A stretch of DNA of 64,000 bases from Cristatella mucedo (taxonomy: Eukaryota > Bryozoa > Phylactolaemata > Cristatellidae): contig WPIO01000015.1 in assembly GCA_009760855.2 (NCBI GenBank), positions 2,444,001 through 2,508,000 of the forward strand. The letters run 5' to 3'. Shown piece by piece: positions 12,096 to 23,400 of this stretch. The notes under the pieces are model-generated. The model did not search any database, had not been told where the DNA came from, and saw only the letters and a program-made list of their open reading frames with translations. A program made the position numbers and the translations under genes. The number at the start of each line of letters is the position of its first letter. Position 1 is the first letter of the stretch.

Positions 12096-13290
12096 TGATA
12101 AGAACTGGTGCACGTTTGGCAGCTGCTGGCCTATTGCTAAAAGTGTGATCGATCCGGGTCAAGTGTGTTGACGATCAGTAGGTGTGTTTGCTGAGTGACT
12201 GTGTAGCAAGCCTCTGCTTATGAACCACCATGCCCTGGACGAAGCTGTGACATCCACTGGAAGATGCCCGGTCGCTCTCTACTGCTGCCTAGAGCAAGCC
12301 ATAGTAGCCTGGAGTCTGACAAATTAGCTGCCGTAGCTGGCTACTGTGGCTATTACCTCTACCTGTACTGGTACTTGCAGTTGGTTTTTTGCTTATGTGA
12401 GTTTTCTGACAATTGCTGACTATTTGAATGCCTCTTGAGGCGATTAGCAATCGTCAGTATGTTAATTAATGCCACCCGGCTCCCCCTTGCTATTCGTGAT
12501 GCTACCGCGATTGCCTTGCCTTGCCTTTGCATCGTGGTGCAAGACACCCTTTATTCAGCTGAATGAAGCTGGTCGCATTCAGCAGCTGGCTCTTGATGTG
12601 CATTAATCAGCAAAGGATTTCATTCAGCAGCTGGCTCTTGGTGTGCATTGATCAGCAAAGGATTTCAGCCATCCCAGTCCACCATCCCTGACAATGATGT
12701 TGTGCTCTCCTCTTTCATCAAATGCTGCTTGTCATTGCCCTTCCTGCTTGTCACCAGGCCTAGATGCCTTTCAGCTTGCTGCTCTAATAAGATCCAGAGG
12801 TCTTCGTGAAGTGCCTGAGTATTAGCCAAAGGGGTAAGGTGCTCTTGTTTCGTGACCCAAGACTTGGACTCAGTCCTGCTTTAGGGAATTCGTATTTTCC
12901 ATTGCAAGCGGAGGACAGCTTTTAAGGCCGTTCTACTGCTCCATAAGTGAAGCAATTGAATCAGCTGACATTTGCTTTTTATTTACTATAACCCAAGCCA
13001 TTCATCTGGCATGCTGCAGTCAAGTAGAGCTTCTTTCATGAGCTGCTATGATGCCGGCTATCCCTAGTGATTAAGTGCAATCGATGTTCTTTTATCTTGT
13101 TGCAGGCCTGGCAATTGCTCGATTGATCGCTAGGCACTAGCCATCAGTACCCTCTGTCAGAAATGGAGTGCTCCAAGTAGTAAACTAAAATAAAGGATAG
13201 CATATTTAACAGCTTTAAACATATAAGGGTAGAAAGCCTTTGAGGGGATTATCTTAGTTCCGGGTTTGAAGTAGAGCAGATATAATAACA
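12096..13290. other. Unassigned, with a 45-bp tandem duplication
   Basis: Unit attcagcagctggctcttg... is repeated at 12577-12621 and 12622-12666 with two differences. No gene was recognised. Confidence 0.5.
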
Positions 13291-13392
13291 TACGAGCGTA
13301 CATCGTTTGCAGCAAATGTTAAGTGCTTAGAGAGAGATTGAGTTGTTTGAGGATGCTATTTAAAATACATTATTATTATTGATTTATTATTA
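13290..13392 (+). mobile_element. LINE family A tail
   Basis: cgtttgcagcaaatgttaag and agagattgagttgtttgagg followed by an ATT run. It is oriented + and abuts the reverse copy that follows. Confidence 0.65.
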
Positions 13393-14000
13393 TTATTATA
13401 GGTCGTTTGTATAGCACCCTAAGAGAACTTAATTTCTATCCAGGTGCTTTGCAACTCCTGCAAGAAAATCCATACCCAGGCTTTACTGGCTTGCGGTGTC
13501 ACTCATGCAAAAGTCATTAATATCATGCTTAGGCCAGCAGACTAAAGCAGACATGAAGACATGTATAGCCTCCGGTTTGCTTGACCTCTGACCTATAACA
13601 TGCTCTGAATCCTGTATACACAAGCAAAGTGAGAGAGAAAAGCCGAAGGGAAAGCTGATCGCAGCAGATGCATCTTTAGCTTAGAATTGAAAGATGCAAG
13701 GTCATTGTAGGTAGTGACCGGAGCTAGATGCGAGTTCCAGACTTTCGGTGCCTGTGGGCTAAAGGCTCGATTTCCAAATGAGTTCAATTTAGTGCAAGGG
13801 ATGACTAGATGCTGCAGAAAGGGTGGTTCGAGAGCACACTAGAGGACACAGCACACTGGAGGAGCACACTAGAAGAGGTTGGATAGGTAAGCTGGTGCAA
13901 TCAAATGAAGGGGCTTGTAAGTAATAGTGAGAATATTGAAATTGATTCTATGCTTGATGTAGAATTGGACAAATTGAATGGGACTGTACACCCTAGGCTA
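13393..14000 (-). mobile_element. LINE 3' fragment (family C)
   Basis: The - strand frame encodes FGNRAFSPQAPKVWNS and LASFNSKLKMHLL, an RT C-terminus related to but distinct from family A. The tail is ctaagagaacttaatttcta with (TTA)n at 13380-13398. Confidence 0.65.
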
Positions 14001-14307
14001 TTAGGCTAACTCACCTGAAGTAGCATTGGGATCGGCTTGTTTTTGTTATATTAGTGGCCATTTGTTAAGCCACAAGATCTGGACTTTCTGATATCCTTAG
14101 TTAATGATATGAAGGCATGAACTGTGCTGTCTCACCCTCTTGGGTAAAATCTGCCAGGTCACTCAGATGAATCTCTGAACGTGAAGTCCTAGATCTTGCA
14201 GTAGGCTAGCGCTCGTGGCAGGTCACTGGCCGAGAGGAGTGATATCAGTCGAACCAACTGCATGGATGTGCAGATGATTCAAGAGCTTATTCACAACAAA
14301 GTAATAT

Positions 14308-14400
14308 AATAATAATGCACTTGATTAAGTGCCCTCAGAGAACTTAATCTCTTTCTAGGTGCTTTACATTCGCTGCAAAGGGAAATGCAATTGAATGGTA
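14308..14400 (-). mobile_element. LINE family A tail
   Basis: The reverse tail (agagaacttaatctctttct, ttacattcgctgcaaaggg) has an AATAAT end. No body remains. Confidence 0.7.
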
Positions 14401-15045
14401 AGTATACGATGTTCGCAAGAACTTCGGTTTTCGGAAGAATTCTGCAACGAACACGAACGCACGTTAGAGCGCTCTATGTCAGGAGGCGAGAAACCCTAGA
14501 CAACCTAGTGTGTTAGCATCATGCTAGCAGCAGCATACCACCCGATTGTTACCGACGACTCGTTACTGCAGACCGACCAGGTTTTAGCTGGAACAGCTAT
14601 GAAACGTTAGCAAGTGTACATGTATGTAAACCCTTAGATCAGAATGTGTTGGCGCTCCTACCTCCAATTATGCAGCTGCTATGTAATTGAAACTTTTGGG
14701 TAATATGTGGTTGATATTGACTGCACTCAGCTCATTATCCGACCAGCGGTCTCCTTCAGTGAGATAGCGCACGGCCTATGTCTGGGCCTTGCCAGCTTGG
14801 CTAGAGGTCCTAGATAGACTTCCTGGTATTTCACGCTGCTCTTTTGTTCTATTACCACTGGCTGAGTGATGCCTCCTTTATATGCCAGCATTTGTGCTGC
14901 GTTTGTTCTTAGTGTTGGCTAACTTTTTGCTACTCGATAAAAAGGGTAAAAATTCAGCTGACTCTGCGGCCTCATTTGTATAGCAGGAGAAGAGCCATGG
15001 CACCTATCACTTACTTTGTCAATCGCGCTATAAGAGATAGTCTGC
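14400..15045. other. Unassigned
   Basis: No gene, repeat family or RNA was recognised here. Confidence 0.3.
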
Positions 15046-15054
15046 TTCAGGATG

Positions 15055-15150
15055 CGAGCCCTTTGCAGCAAATGTAAAGTGCCTATAAAGAGATTGAGTT
15101 CTCTGAGGGCACTTTATCAGGTGCATTATTATTATTATTATCATTATTAT
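15055..15150 (+). mobile_element. LINE family A tail
   Basis: ctttgcagcaaatgtaaagt, agagattgagttctctgagg, then a long ATT tract. CpG positions of the consensus are TG/CA here. Confidence 0.7.
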
Positions 15151-15920
15151 TGTTATTACTATATGGGTTGGAAAGCACGTGCACCTGACCCCATGGGCCA
15201 AGGCTCAAGGGCCGACTTTGGAACACTTGTTAGCCTTTGATGAATCCTGCCACTGCCTAGTCAGATATCCAAGTCATCGTAGAGTATGATAGCTGCTGTA
15301 TGCACATGTCACATCGTGCTTTTCCGAGTTGCATCGTGCTGTTTAGCTGTTGGTGCCTGCTGGACATGAGAGCAGGTTACTAGCTGTTATCATTCCATCG
15401 GCCTCGAGGAAGTGTTGGAGGCAGACCACTGGTAGCATACCGTGCATTAATGTTGTGCAAGCAAGCTGCTGCCACCTTCACCGGCATACATAAACCGGCC
15501 ATTTGTGGCCTGATCGGTGGCTTGGCATTGGGCTAGTGCAGCCACCAGTGAATGCCGTGGCGGTCGGTCGGCGGGTTGTTCATCATGTTGATCTATAGTG
15601 CCTGCAAGCTGCAGCTGTGCTCGTATGGGACGCAGACAGCTACATTGGAGCACGTGCGGGATGCTGCCGTACAGAGCAGCAGCCGTTGCTATTGCCTTTG
15701 CACGAAGCGCCAGCTTGAATTGTGGCTAGACGATTTTCATCAAAGATTTGCTTGTGTTATCCTGAGATCCAAGATGCTTCGACGCTTTAGTGCATCTATG
15801 CCTAGAATATGCCGCCAAATTTTGCATTGTTTGAAGTGGCCATAAGAGCCGGAAACCGAAGGAGAGTTACTACAATTATGTTTGGAACCCGAAAAAATAG
15901 TTTCTTTAACTTGTTGAGTT
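15150..15920. other. Unassigned
   Basis: Overlapping short open frames on both strands show no recognisable domain or splice-site logic. Confidence 0.3.
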
Positions 15921-15939
15921 CTATAAGAATGAATAAGTA

Positions 15940-16003
15940 CCCCATAGGAAATATAAAGTGCCTAGAAAGACATGAGTTCTCTGAGGGCACTATAATAAAT
16001 GTA

Positions 16004-16034
<31 letters not shown>

Positions 16035-16035
16035 C
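15940..16035 (+). mobile_element. LINE family A tail
   Basis: aatataaagtgcctagaaag and catgagttctctgagggcac followed by (ATT)n. Confidence 0.7.
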
Positions 16036-16756
16036 CTGAGTCGTGACTCGTTGAGTTTTAGCGACTGGGATTCCCCTTTAATACATTTGAGCTTAGCAAA
16101 GTTGAAATAAGTAAAGGAAAAAGAACATTAGATTCTGAAGCATTGTCTGCTGGTTTCCACCATAACTCAAACTCGGACTGGGGTGGGCTTGACACCCTGC
16201 CGAGAAAATGCCACATTTCGGCAGCTGTCCGTGGGGGCTTTCAAGGCGTTGTGTGTTGTTCCTGCTTTCGCTGCCCCACTGGCAACTAGTGGAAGGCCAT
16301 TGAAATGGTGCTCCGACTGTTCCAGTGGTTGTCTCCTCCTGGAGGTCGGTCAAACTGCCTAGATACCAAATGGTGTTTATTGCCCCCCTTAGTATTTAGA
16401 GAGCCTGTACCAGAGTGATCAGCAACTAGCTTTTGCTGGAGTCTCTCCGAGCTAAGTCTCGATGTATTTTGCACATAGCTACTGTAGCCACTGGCTTTCA
16501 ATGCCTGAGCTCAGTGCTATGATAATAAAGTTGACATTTTTTCCTCGACTCTATGCAGTTTTCACAGCTGCCAAAGGGAAGCAAGCACTTTGGCAGACAT
16601 GCTTAGGCAGTCTTTAGAGCAGCAGCAGGCACTAGCGGTACACTCGTTTGCCACTTTTGCCCTGCATGTTTAACGATTTGCCACCAGTAAGTTCCACGAG
16701 ACTTGCTCATACCGTAGGCATGTCGAACCCTAATTTTGCCAAATTCACTGAGATGG

Positions 16757-16826
<70 letters not shown>

Positions 16827-17062
16827 CTCTGGTGAGTTTAGAACCAATACCGGCTCGCCACATCGTAGGCAGCCTCGAGTGCAGTGTAGGAGGGCTGGAG
16901 TTTGCCGGCTGAGCCTTGCCTTAACCATGTGAGCAGACTTATGTGCTTCTCGATTCCACCTGTGCTATCATCTTCTGCCACCCTCAACTATCGATTAGCA
17001 GAGCTGACGTTTGCCAGCCTCGTGGAGTAGCAGTCCTGCCCATGCGCACTGCTTTGTTGCAG
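16036..17062. other. MTMR upstream sequence with (GA)n
   Basis: The region contains a (GA)n run at 16757-16824. No coding exon was recognised. It probably contains intron sequence ending at the acceptor at 17062. Confidence 0.4.
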
Positions 17063-17072
17063 GAGCCGAATA

Positions 17073-17401
17073 ATGAGCGTCACGACCGCCAGAGCCAGTC
17101 TCACCAGCCTCGCCAGCTTGGAGCACATTAGCTCGCGGGAGGCGTATCCGCGCAAGATGGTGCCGGTAGTCGACGAGGGCGGCCTTGAGCCGCCGCTGGC
17201 TCTGCTGCCAGGCGAGCACTGTCGATACCTGGGCAGCACGGGCTGCGGCCTTGCTCTCCTCACCAACTACCGGGCCGTCTTCTGCCGCCAGAAGGCGTTG
17301 GCTTGCGGCGACGTCGTCGTCGCTCTTGGTCTCGTCGAGTCGGTCGAGTCCCGGGACATGTTCAACGTGTTCCTGCTCTGCAAGGATGGGCAATCGCACG
17401 C
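17073..17401 (+). CDS. MTMR3/MTMR4: MTMR exon 1 (start codon, PH-GRAM N-terminal half)
   Basis: The ATG at 17073 opens 109 codons plus 2 bases and ends at donor GTGAGC (17402). The peptide contains LTNYRAVF and ESVESRDMF, which match the GRAM domain of FYVE myotubularins. A possible acceptor (ttgttgcag) ends at 17062, 10 nt before the ATG. No in-frame stop lies between them, so an upstream coding exon is possible but not needed. Confidence 0.88.
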
Positions 17402-20400
17402 GTGAGCAGAGGCATTCGGCAGTGCCGTTAGCGCCTCTGCTGCTCCCACTCACCCCCTCCTCAGGCCAGCAGCAGCGTAGGCCACACATCCGGTCTCACG
17501 TCGGCCGCCTGCATCCAGCCGCTGTGTGCTTCGTGTTGGTAGCGGCATCGGCAGCAGTCGACAGCAAAGCCCATGTCCCGCTGTTGGTCCAGCTGCTCAC
17601 ACACTTGTGTCGTCGAGTGAATGAGTTTGCAGGTGACAGGAGCTGACTTGAGCTTTGCTCTTCCTGCATTTAAGGCTGTCATTCACAACTAACGAGTACT
17701 GCAGCAAGTGGCTAGCACGGCTGAAAGAGTGCATCCTGCCTGCAAAGACGTTTGGGGACTACTTTGCCTGCGCCTACCGAGCGTGGCAGCCAGGAGATGA
17801 GGGCGCCCTCATCCCCGGCATCCCTTTAGGCGAAGGTGGTGCCGACGGCGTGTTATGCGGAGCCTATTCGTTCGGCGAGGAGATCACCCGGCTCGGCTTC
17901 GACACTGCCAAGGTTTGGCGTATCACGCAGGGCAACACCGACTACGAGTGAGCTACGTTGATCGTTGCTGCCTGTGCTAGTGCTTGCCGTGGCTGTGCGA
18001 GCAGATAGACAAAAAGTGAATTCGTTGTTCTCAGCCATTCCTCGGTCTTTTGAGATTGCCTGTTGGATTCTGACCGATCGGAGGTCTGAGATGCACGTAT
18101 GTTCAACGTCACTAGCTGCCACTCCGGAATGTGTAGTCTGCTGCAATAAGTGATCGATGGTTTCTGTGATATTGGAGCTTGGGTGCTGCTGGTGTGACAT
18201 TTGCAGAGGCATCCTGGGCTGCCATGAAAATCAAAGCTGTGCTGTTTGCACGCTATAGGTGGCACCGGCTAGTTTGGTTGTGGCACTGATGCCGGCCAGC
18301 ATTTTTAATTACTATAGACTTGTGTGGTGTCGCATAAACCAACTCAGCCCCTAACCATTCGATTGTGCTTCATTTGCAGCAATTGTAAAGCGCCTAGAAA
18401 GATATTGAGTTTTCTGAGGGCACTTTATCAAGTCTATTATTATTATTAAGTTGGGGCACTTGCAAGCATCATCAATGCTTATCACCTCTTATTAGGTAAT
18501 CCTGCAGCCCGTCGGTTTTTCCAAAAGCACCAGAAATGCAGGCCCCATATAAATATTGAGTTATCAAGCAACCAAAAGCCATCTGCCACAGGTCCGAGAG
18601 CAGACATTTTTTCCTCGAGCCGGAAATGGCCCTGCAACATCTTGTTATCTGGGCCAGTGCTAAACCAATTGAGCTGTCGAGACTATCGGCAGTGGCTGAG
18701 CTAGGATTATCATCTACGGAGGCAAGACCTGCAAAATTTATATGTAGGGGCAAGAGCCGAAAGATTGCCACGTTGGGTGCTAGACCTGCAGCTAATGAAA
18801 AAGGCAATATAACGCAAAATAACGCAAAATTGCAGTTTTTATTCGATGCTAACTCAGAGGTTGCTCATGGAATAGTACTAAGACATAATAATTGTGTCAT
18901 TGGTGACGGTCGGGGCGATCCAGGTCTCTACCTTTCTGTAAGGGGTGGGGCAAATGGCCCCTTACCCCTGGTTTAGCCTCTGACTACTGTTCCACTTCTC
19001 TCAGCATATGGCTCTTACATGCTTCAAATGACCACTTACATGCTCGGCGGAATCGCAGTCTGTCGCCTGCTTGCTCCCCTTGTAAAATGCCTACGATCTG
19101 GGCTACTGATTACTTGAACCAAAAACTGAAAAGAATTTCTAGTGAAAATACATCGGCAAAGCCCAAGGAGGTTACACGCCTTCGATGCAGATTAATGATC
19201 AAAGGCTGTAATCTCTGTAGATGATGTTAAATAAAGTGAGTTTGATTCCTGCCACACTGCCTTTCCTTCACTATTATTCACTCAAGTTTTTTTTATTTCT
19301 GCTTTACTACCCCGGGCTCCCTCTAATTCACTCGGCTTTGTGTCACCACTTGCCGGTGCTGGATATGCCCCCTTCCCAGTGCCTGCTCACTGGTCTCCAA
19401 AATTCCTGTTGCCGGAAATTCTGGGACTGACAGCAGCCGGGCAGTTGTGGGTAGAAGCAGCCCTGCCGTTTCAGGCCCCCCCCAGGGTTGGCCGGCTTGG
19501 TGGCTCAGCGTTTCCCTGTCGTCTGTCTCCGATGACCCATGCTCGCTGATCTGCAGGCTCTGTAACTCCTATCCGGACGAGATGCTGGTGCCGAGGACAA
19601 TCACTGACCCCGAAGTCAAGGAATCGGCCTCCTTTCGGAGCATGGGTCGCTTTCCCGTCGTTGTGTGGCGCAGTCGTCACAGTGGAGCCGTGCTGGCCCG
19701 TGCCAGTCAGCCGCAGTGCGGATTGCTCGCGTGGCGCAGCATCGCCGACGAGCGGCTGCTTGCGGCGATCACGGACTGTGCTGTGATGAATGCTTCCAAC
19801 AGCAAAGCTGGCGAGTGCGAGTCTGGTGAGCAAGCTGCAGGCAGGCGTCTGGTTCCTTGCTGAATGGCTGTTGCGCTTCTTGCTTGGCAGCCAATGGCTG
19901 CCAGCGCTGCTACGGAAGCTTACCGTCGTCGTCCGAGCCGAACATGAACCGGCTAGCGACAGCAGGCACTTTGAGAGCCCAGGGTATACCCAGTGCTGAT
20001 GATTCTGATGCTGATGATGATGGTTTTGAGGATTTTCCATTTCTTTGTTGAGCAGGACTCAAGAGGCTGCAGATCATCGATGCGCGCGCCTTTTCGCACG
20101 CGGTGTTCAACCGAGCCAAAGGTGGTGGCATTGAGTTCCCCGGTATGAGTGAGCGCGGCCAGAGCCAGTTGGCCACTTTCGGGGCGCCTAGCAGGCAGCT
20201 CTCGCGATTGCAGAGATTTGCTCTGAGCTTGTCGTGATGGCAACATCGATGAGCTCTGGTTGTTGTTCGTGCAGAGTACTACCCCAACAGCGACAGCCAG
20301 TTCATGGGGCTCCCTAACATTCACTGCCTACGTAAAAGCTTCCGCGACCTGCGAAGCATGCTGTTCAACAGCGCCAGCACACCGGATTTGGAAAGTGCCA

Positions 20401-23400
20401 GGTAATGGACGACTGCAGCTGCACAGCTCGGCGCTCGGCCATGCAGCTTGCTTGGCTGCCAAGCCACTAGCGTTTCTTTGGGACGTTTCCGAAGATAGGC
20501 TGAGTTTCGAGATTGTCGTGATTTCTACTGCAAGCGCCCTTTTATGCAGCCGTTTTGCTTCCTGTGGCCACCTGGTTTATTTTTCCAAAGAAGAAAGGCT
20601 TTTATTACCTGCTCTCCCCAGATGATCCCAGTTAAGATGGAAACCAGTCTTCACGCAGGTTTCCCAATACAAGCAGCCTCGTTTGATCAATGCCATCGTT
20701 TAGTCGGTGACTTCTTACTGGTATCCCTCGCCCCTACCCAACTCGTAGCGATTTTTGGAGTGTTGTCTCTTAAACGAGCCTTGGCCCCCCCCCCTGAGCT
20801 CTTCTTGCATGTGTGTGAGCTGACTAGTCACCAGTAGCCTCGTGTGTTTGATCTAAATTTGTATTTCACTATTTGCCTAGTTGATATTGTTCGGCATGTG
20901 TGTCACTGACTTTAAAGGATTTTAGAGGCAATAGCTTGAAACTGGACATGCCGAATGTATTTAATATCACCACAAAACAATTTTGAAAGTAAATTTGACT
21001 TTGTTTGGTCATTGAGAAGAACAGGAGAAGATAAGGTTAGGTCTTTTAGGTCATATTCCTGTGTGAGAAGACAACTAGCTATATAGATCGCTTCTCGGCC
21101 TTATGGCCGAGATCAAAGTGTATTTTAGAACTCATACCTACTGTCTTGCTTCAGGTGCCTAGATTTTCAGATGTGTTGCATGAAAAATATAATGTATTTT
21201 TAATTTATGGATACAATTCATTTCGTATAGATATTGTTCGCCCTAAGATACTTAGATCGTTAAAGGTGAGCACCTGACTCATGGGCTTTACCAGTGAGTA
21301 TGTCCTCAGGTCTTGACCAAGACATCAATTAAAGCAAGTAGTTTGTAGAGTTAATCATTCCACAGAGTCTGCACTGCAAAATGTGTGTACCGACCTCAAG
21401 AATTCTGGCTTAGGTATATGTATATGACCTCAGTCATCAAAGACAAGCACCTTAACCCCCGTGCCAAACCAGGTAGACTCTCTCTCTGCTAGTTCTGCTG
21501 GATCTCTTGGCAGCTTTGGTACCATTAATCTCCAAGTCCTTCTTGATCTTGAGAGGTTATCTTCTTTCCTGCTTGCTCTTGGGCTACGGCCACTAGCTTG
21601 CACATTCGCCAGCAAGCAGCTTGGTGCGTCCGCCATGTCGGCAACTTTGCTGCAAGGTAGCACTTTTGCTGCTGGACTGCAAGGGAAGGAGTATAAAAGT
21701 TGCTTTCAGACAGTATTTGAACAGGAGCACAGCTCTCCAGGGCACATGGCACCATGTGAAGCATCACAGTGCTCATTTGCTGCAGGCCATTGCCCTGCCT
21801 CTCACTGCTACTGTTTCTGCTGCTACCATGGTTGCTGCCATGGCAGACTGCTGTACTGTATGGATTCCAATGGTCTTAAGTTTGATTCCAATGCATGATT
21901 GTCCCATCAAGCTGGCTGAGCCAGCTTGATGGGACGCGCTGGATCTATTACTTGAGCCTGCTCCTCAGAACGGCCTCGATCGTCGTCGAGAAGCTGCAGC
22001 AGCCCCACTGTGTGCTCGTGCACTGCTCTGACGGCTGGGATCGCACACCGCAGGTCGTCTCTCTCACCCAGCTGCTCATGGACCCTTACTATCGCACTTT
22101 CAAGGTCAGTTCGAGCAAGCATACACCGTGTGCACGTAACGGTGTGAGCAGAGGCAGCCAGGGTCGCTGTGACTGCTGTGTAAGCACCGGTCCGTGCAAC
22201 GCTGCCCGCCTCCCTGACGACATGTCAGCAGCTGCTAGCAGTGCAAACAAGCCTTCGCTTTTGGCAGCAGCTGCAGATCGCTATCCGCGCAGTCCGTCAT
22301 GGGCCATCAGCGTGACCTTTAATCTATTTGGCCAGGGTTTCCAATGCTTGATCGAAAAGGACTGGCTGGCATACGGGCACAAGTTCGCCGACCGCTGCGG
22401 CCACGTCGTGGGAGCAGTGGATCAGAACGAGGTGTCGCCAGTGTTCTTGCAGTGGCTCGACTGCGTCTACCAGATTCACCTGCAGCATCCGTGTGCCTTC
22501 GAGTTCAGCGAGCAGTACCTAGTAGGTCCTGCCCTGCACATGCACCACTACCAATGCGGCGATAGCAGCAGCATGCTGTTCCGTGCTGCTGCTGCTGCTA
22601 CTGCCACCGCTGCCGGCTGCAGAAGCGACTCTTGCCGGCGATTCTTGCAGGTGAAGCTCGCCGAGCACACCTACTCGTGCATGTTCGGCACGTTTCTGCT
22701 CAACAAGCGCAACAGGACGACGGTTGAGGCGGCCAAGGGCAAGACGCTGTCGGTGTGGGCCTACCTGGATGCCCACAAGCAAGTGCTTCGCAATGTGCTG
22801 TACAGTCCCGGCAGCACGCCCGAGGTAACACCCTGCCCGTCCTTCGTCAAACGCAGTACATGACTTCTACACTTCCGGGGGGCAGTGCTGTTAGTTTGAG
22901 GGCATCAATCGTGTGGATTGGTTCTTGAGAGTGGTCGAGAGCCTATGTGGACTCATGCAACACCTAGCACTCCTTGCCACGCTGCAGGGGTTATCTCACC
23001 ACGGGGAAAATGTAACTACATCATATTCGACATCCACATTTTTTTCCAGCAAATGTAATGAGCCTATGAATAGAGTTTATTCATTTAGGACACTATACAA
23101 ATGTCTTGTTCTTCTTCTTATTATTATTTTATTATTAGTACTATCTGTGTAATGCGGCTGCAGTCGTGTGGATACCCGTGTGCTTACCTTCACCAAATGA
23201 AAAAAGGTGCGTTGGTAAAATATGTTCAGACCTGATTTAAGACCTGCAGTCGTAGGCGCCAGTCTCTTTGGTCCTGCTACTTGAATTCACTTCTTAGTTT
23301 AATGTATATTTGAGTCCTGCCTGTCCATAAGAGCTACTTTCGTTGGGTCAGGTTACTTTCGTTGGGTCAGGTGTCCAGTGCTTTTATTGAGTTTGACTTA

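Noticed and set aside
16603-16932. Frames with long Ser-Leu or Glu-Arg repeats
   Set aside because: They are translations of the (GA)n microsatellite. The same applies to 9916-10328 and 49299-49742.
16995-17489. 164-codon frame on the - strand opposite MTMR exon 1
   Set aside because: It is a shadow of a GC-rich real exon. The + strand frame has the conserved GRAM motifs.
19471-20040. 189-codon - strand frame opposite MTMR exons 3-4
   Set aside because: It is antisense to conserved exons and crosses their introns. No family match.
21461-21898. 145-codon + frame before MTMR exon 7
   Set aside because: It lies in intron 6. The phase and conserved motifs of exon 7 do not need it.
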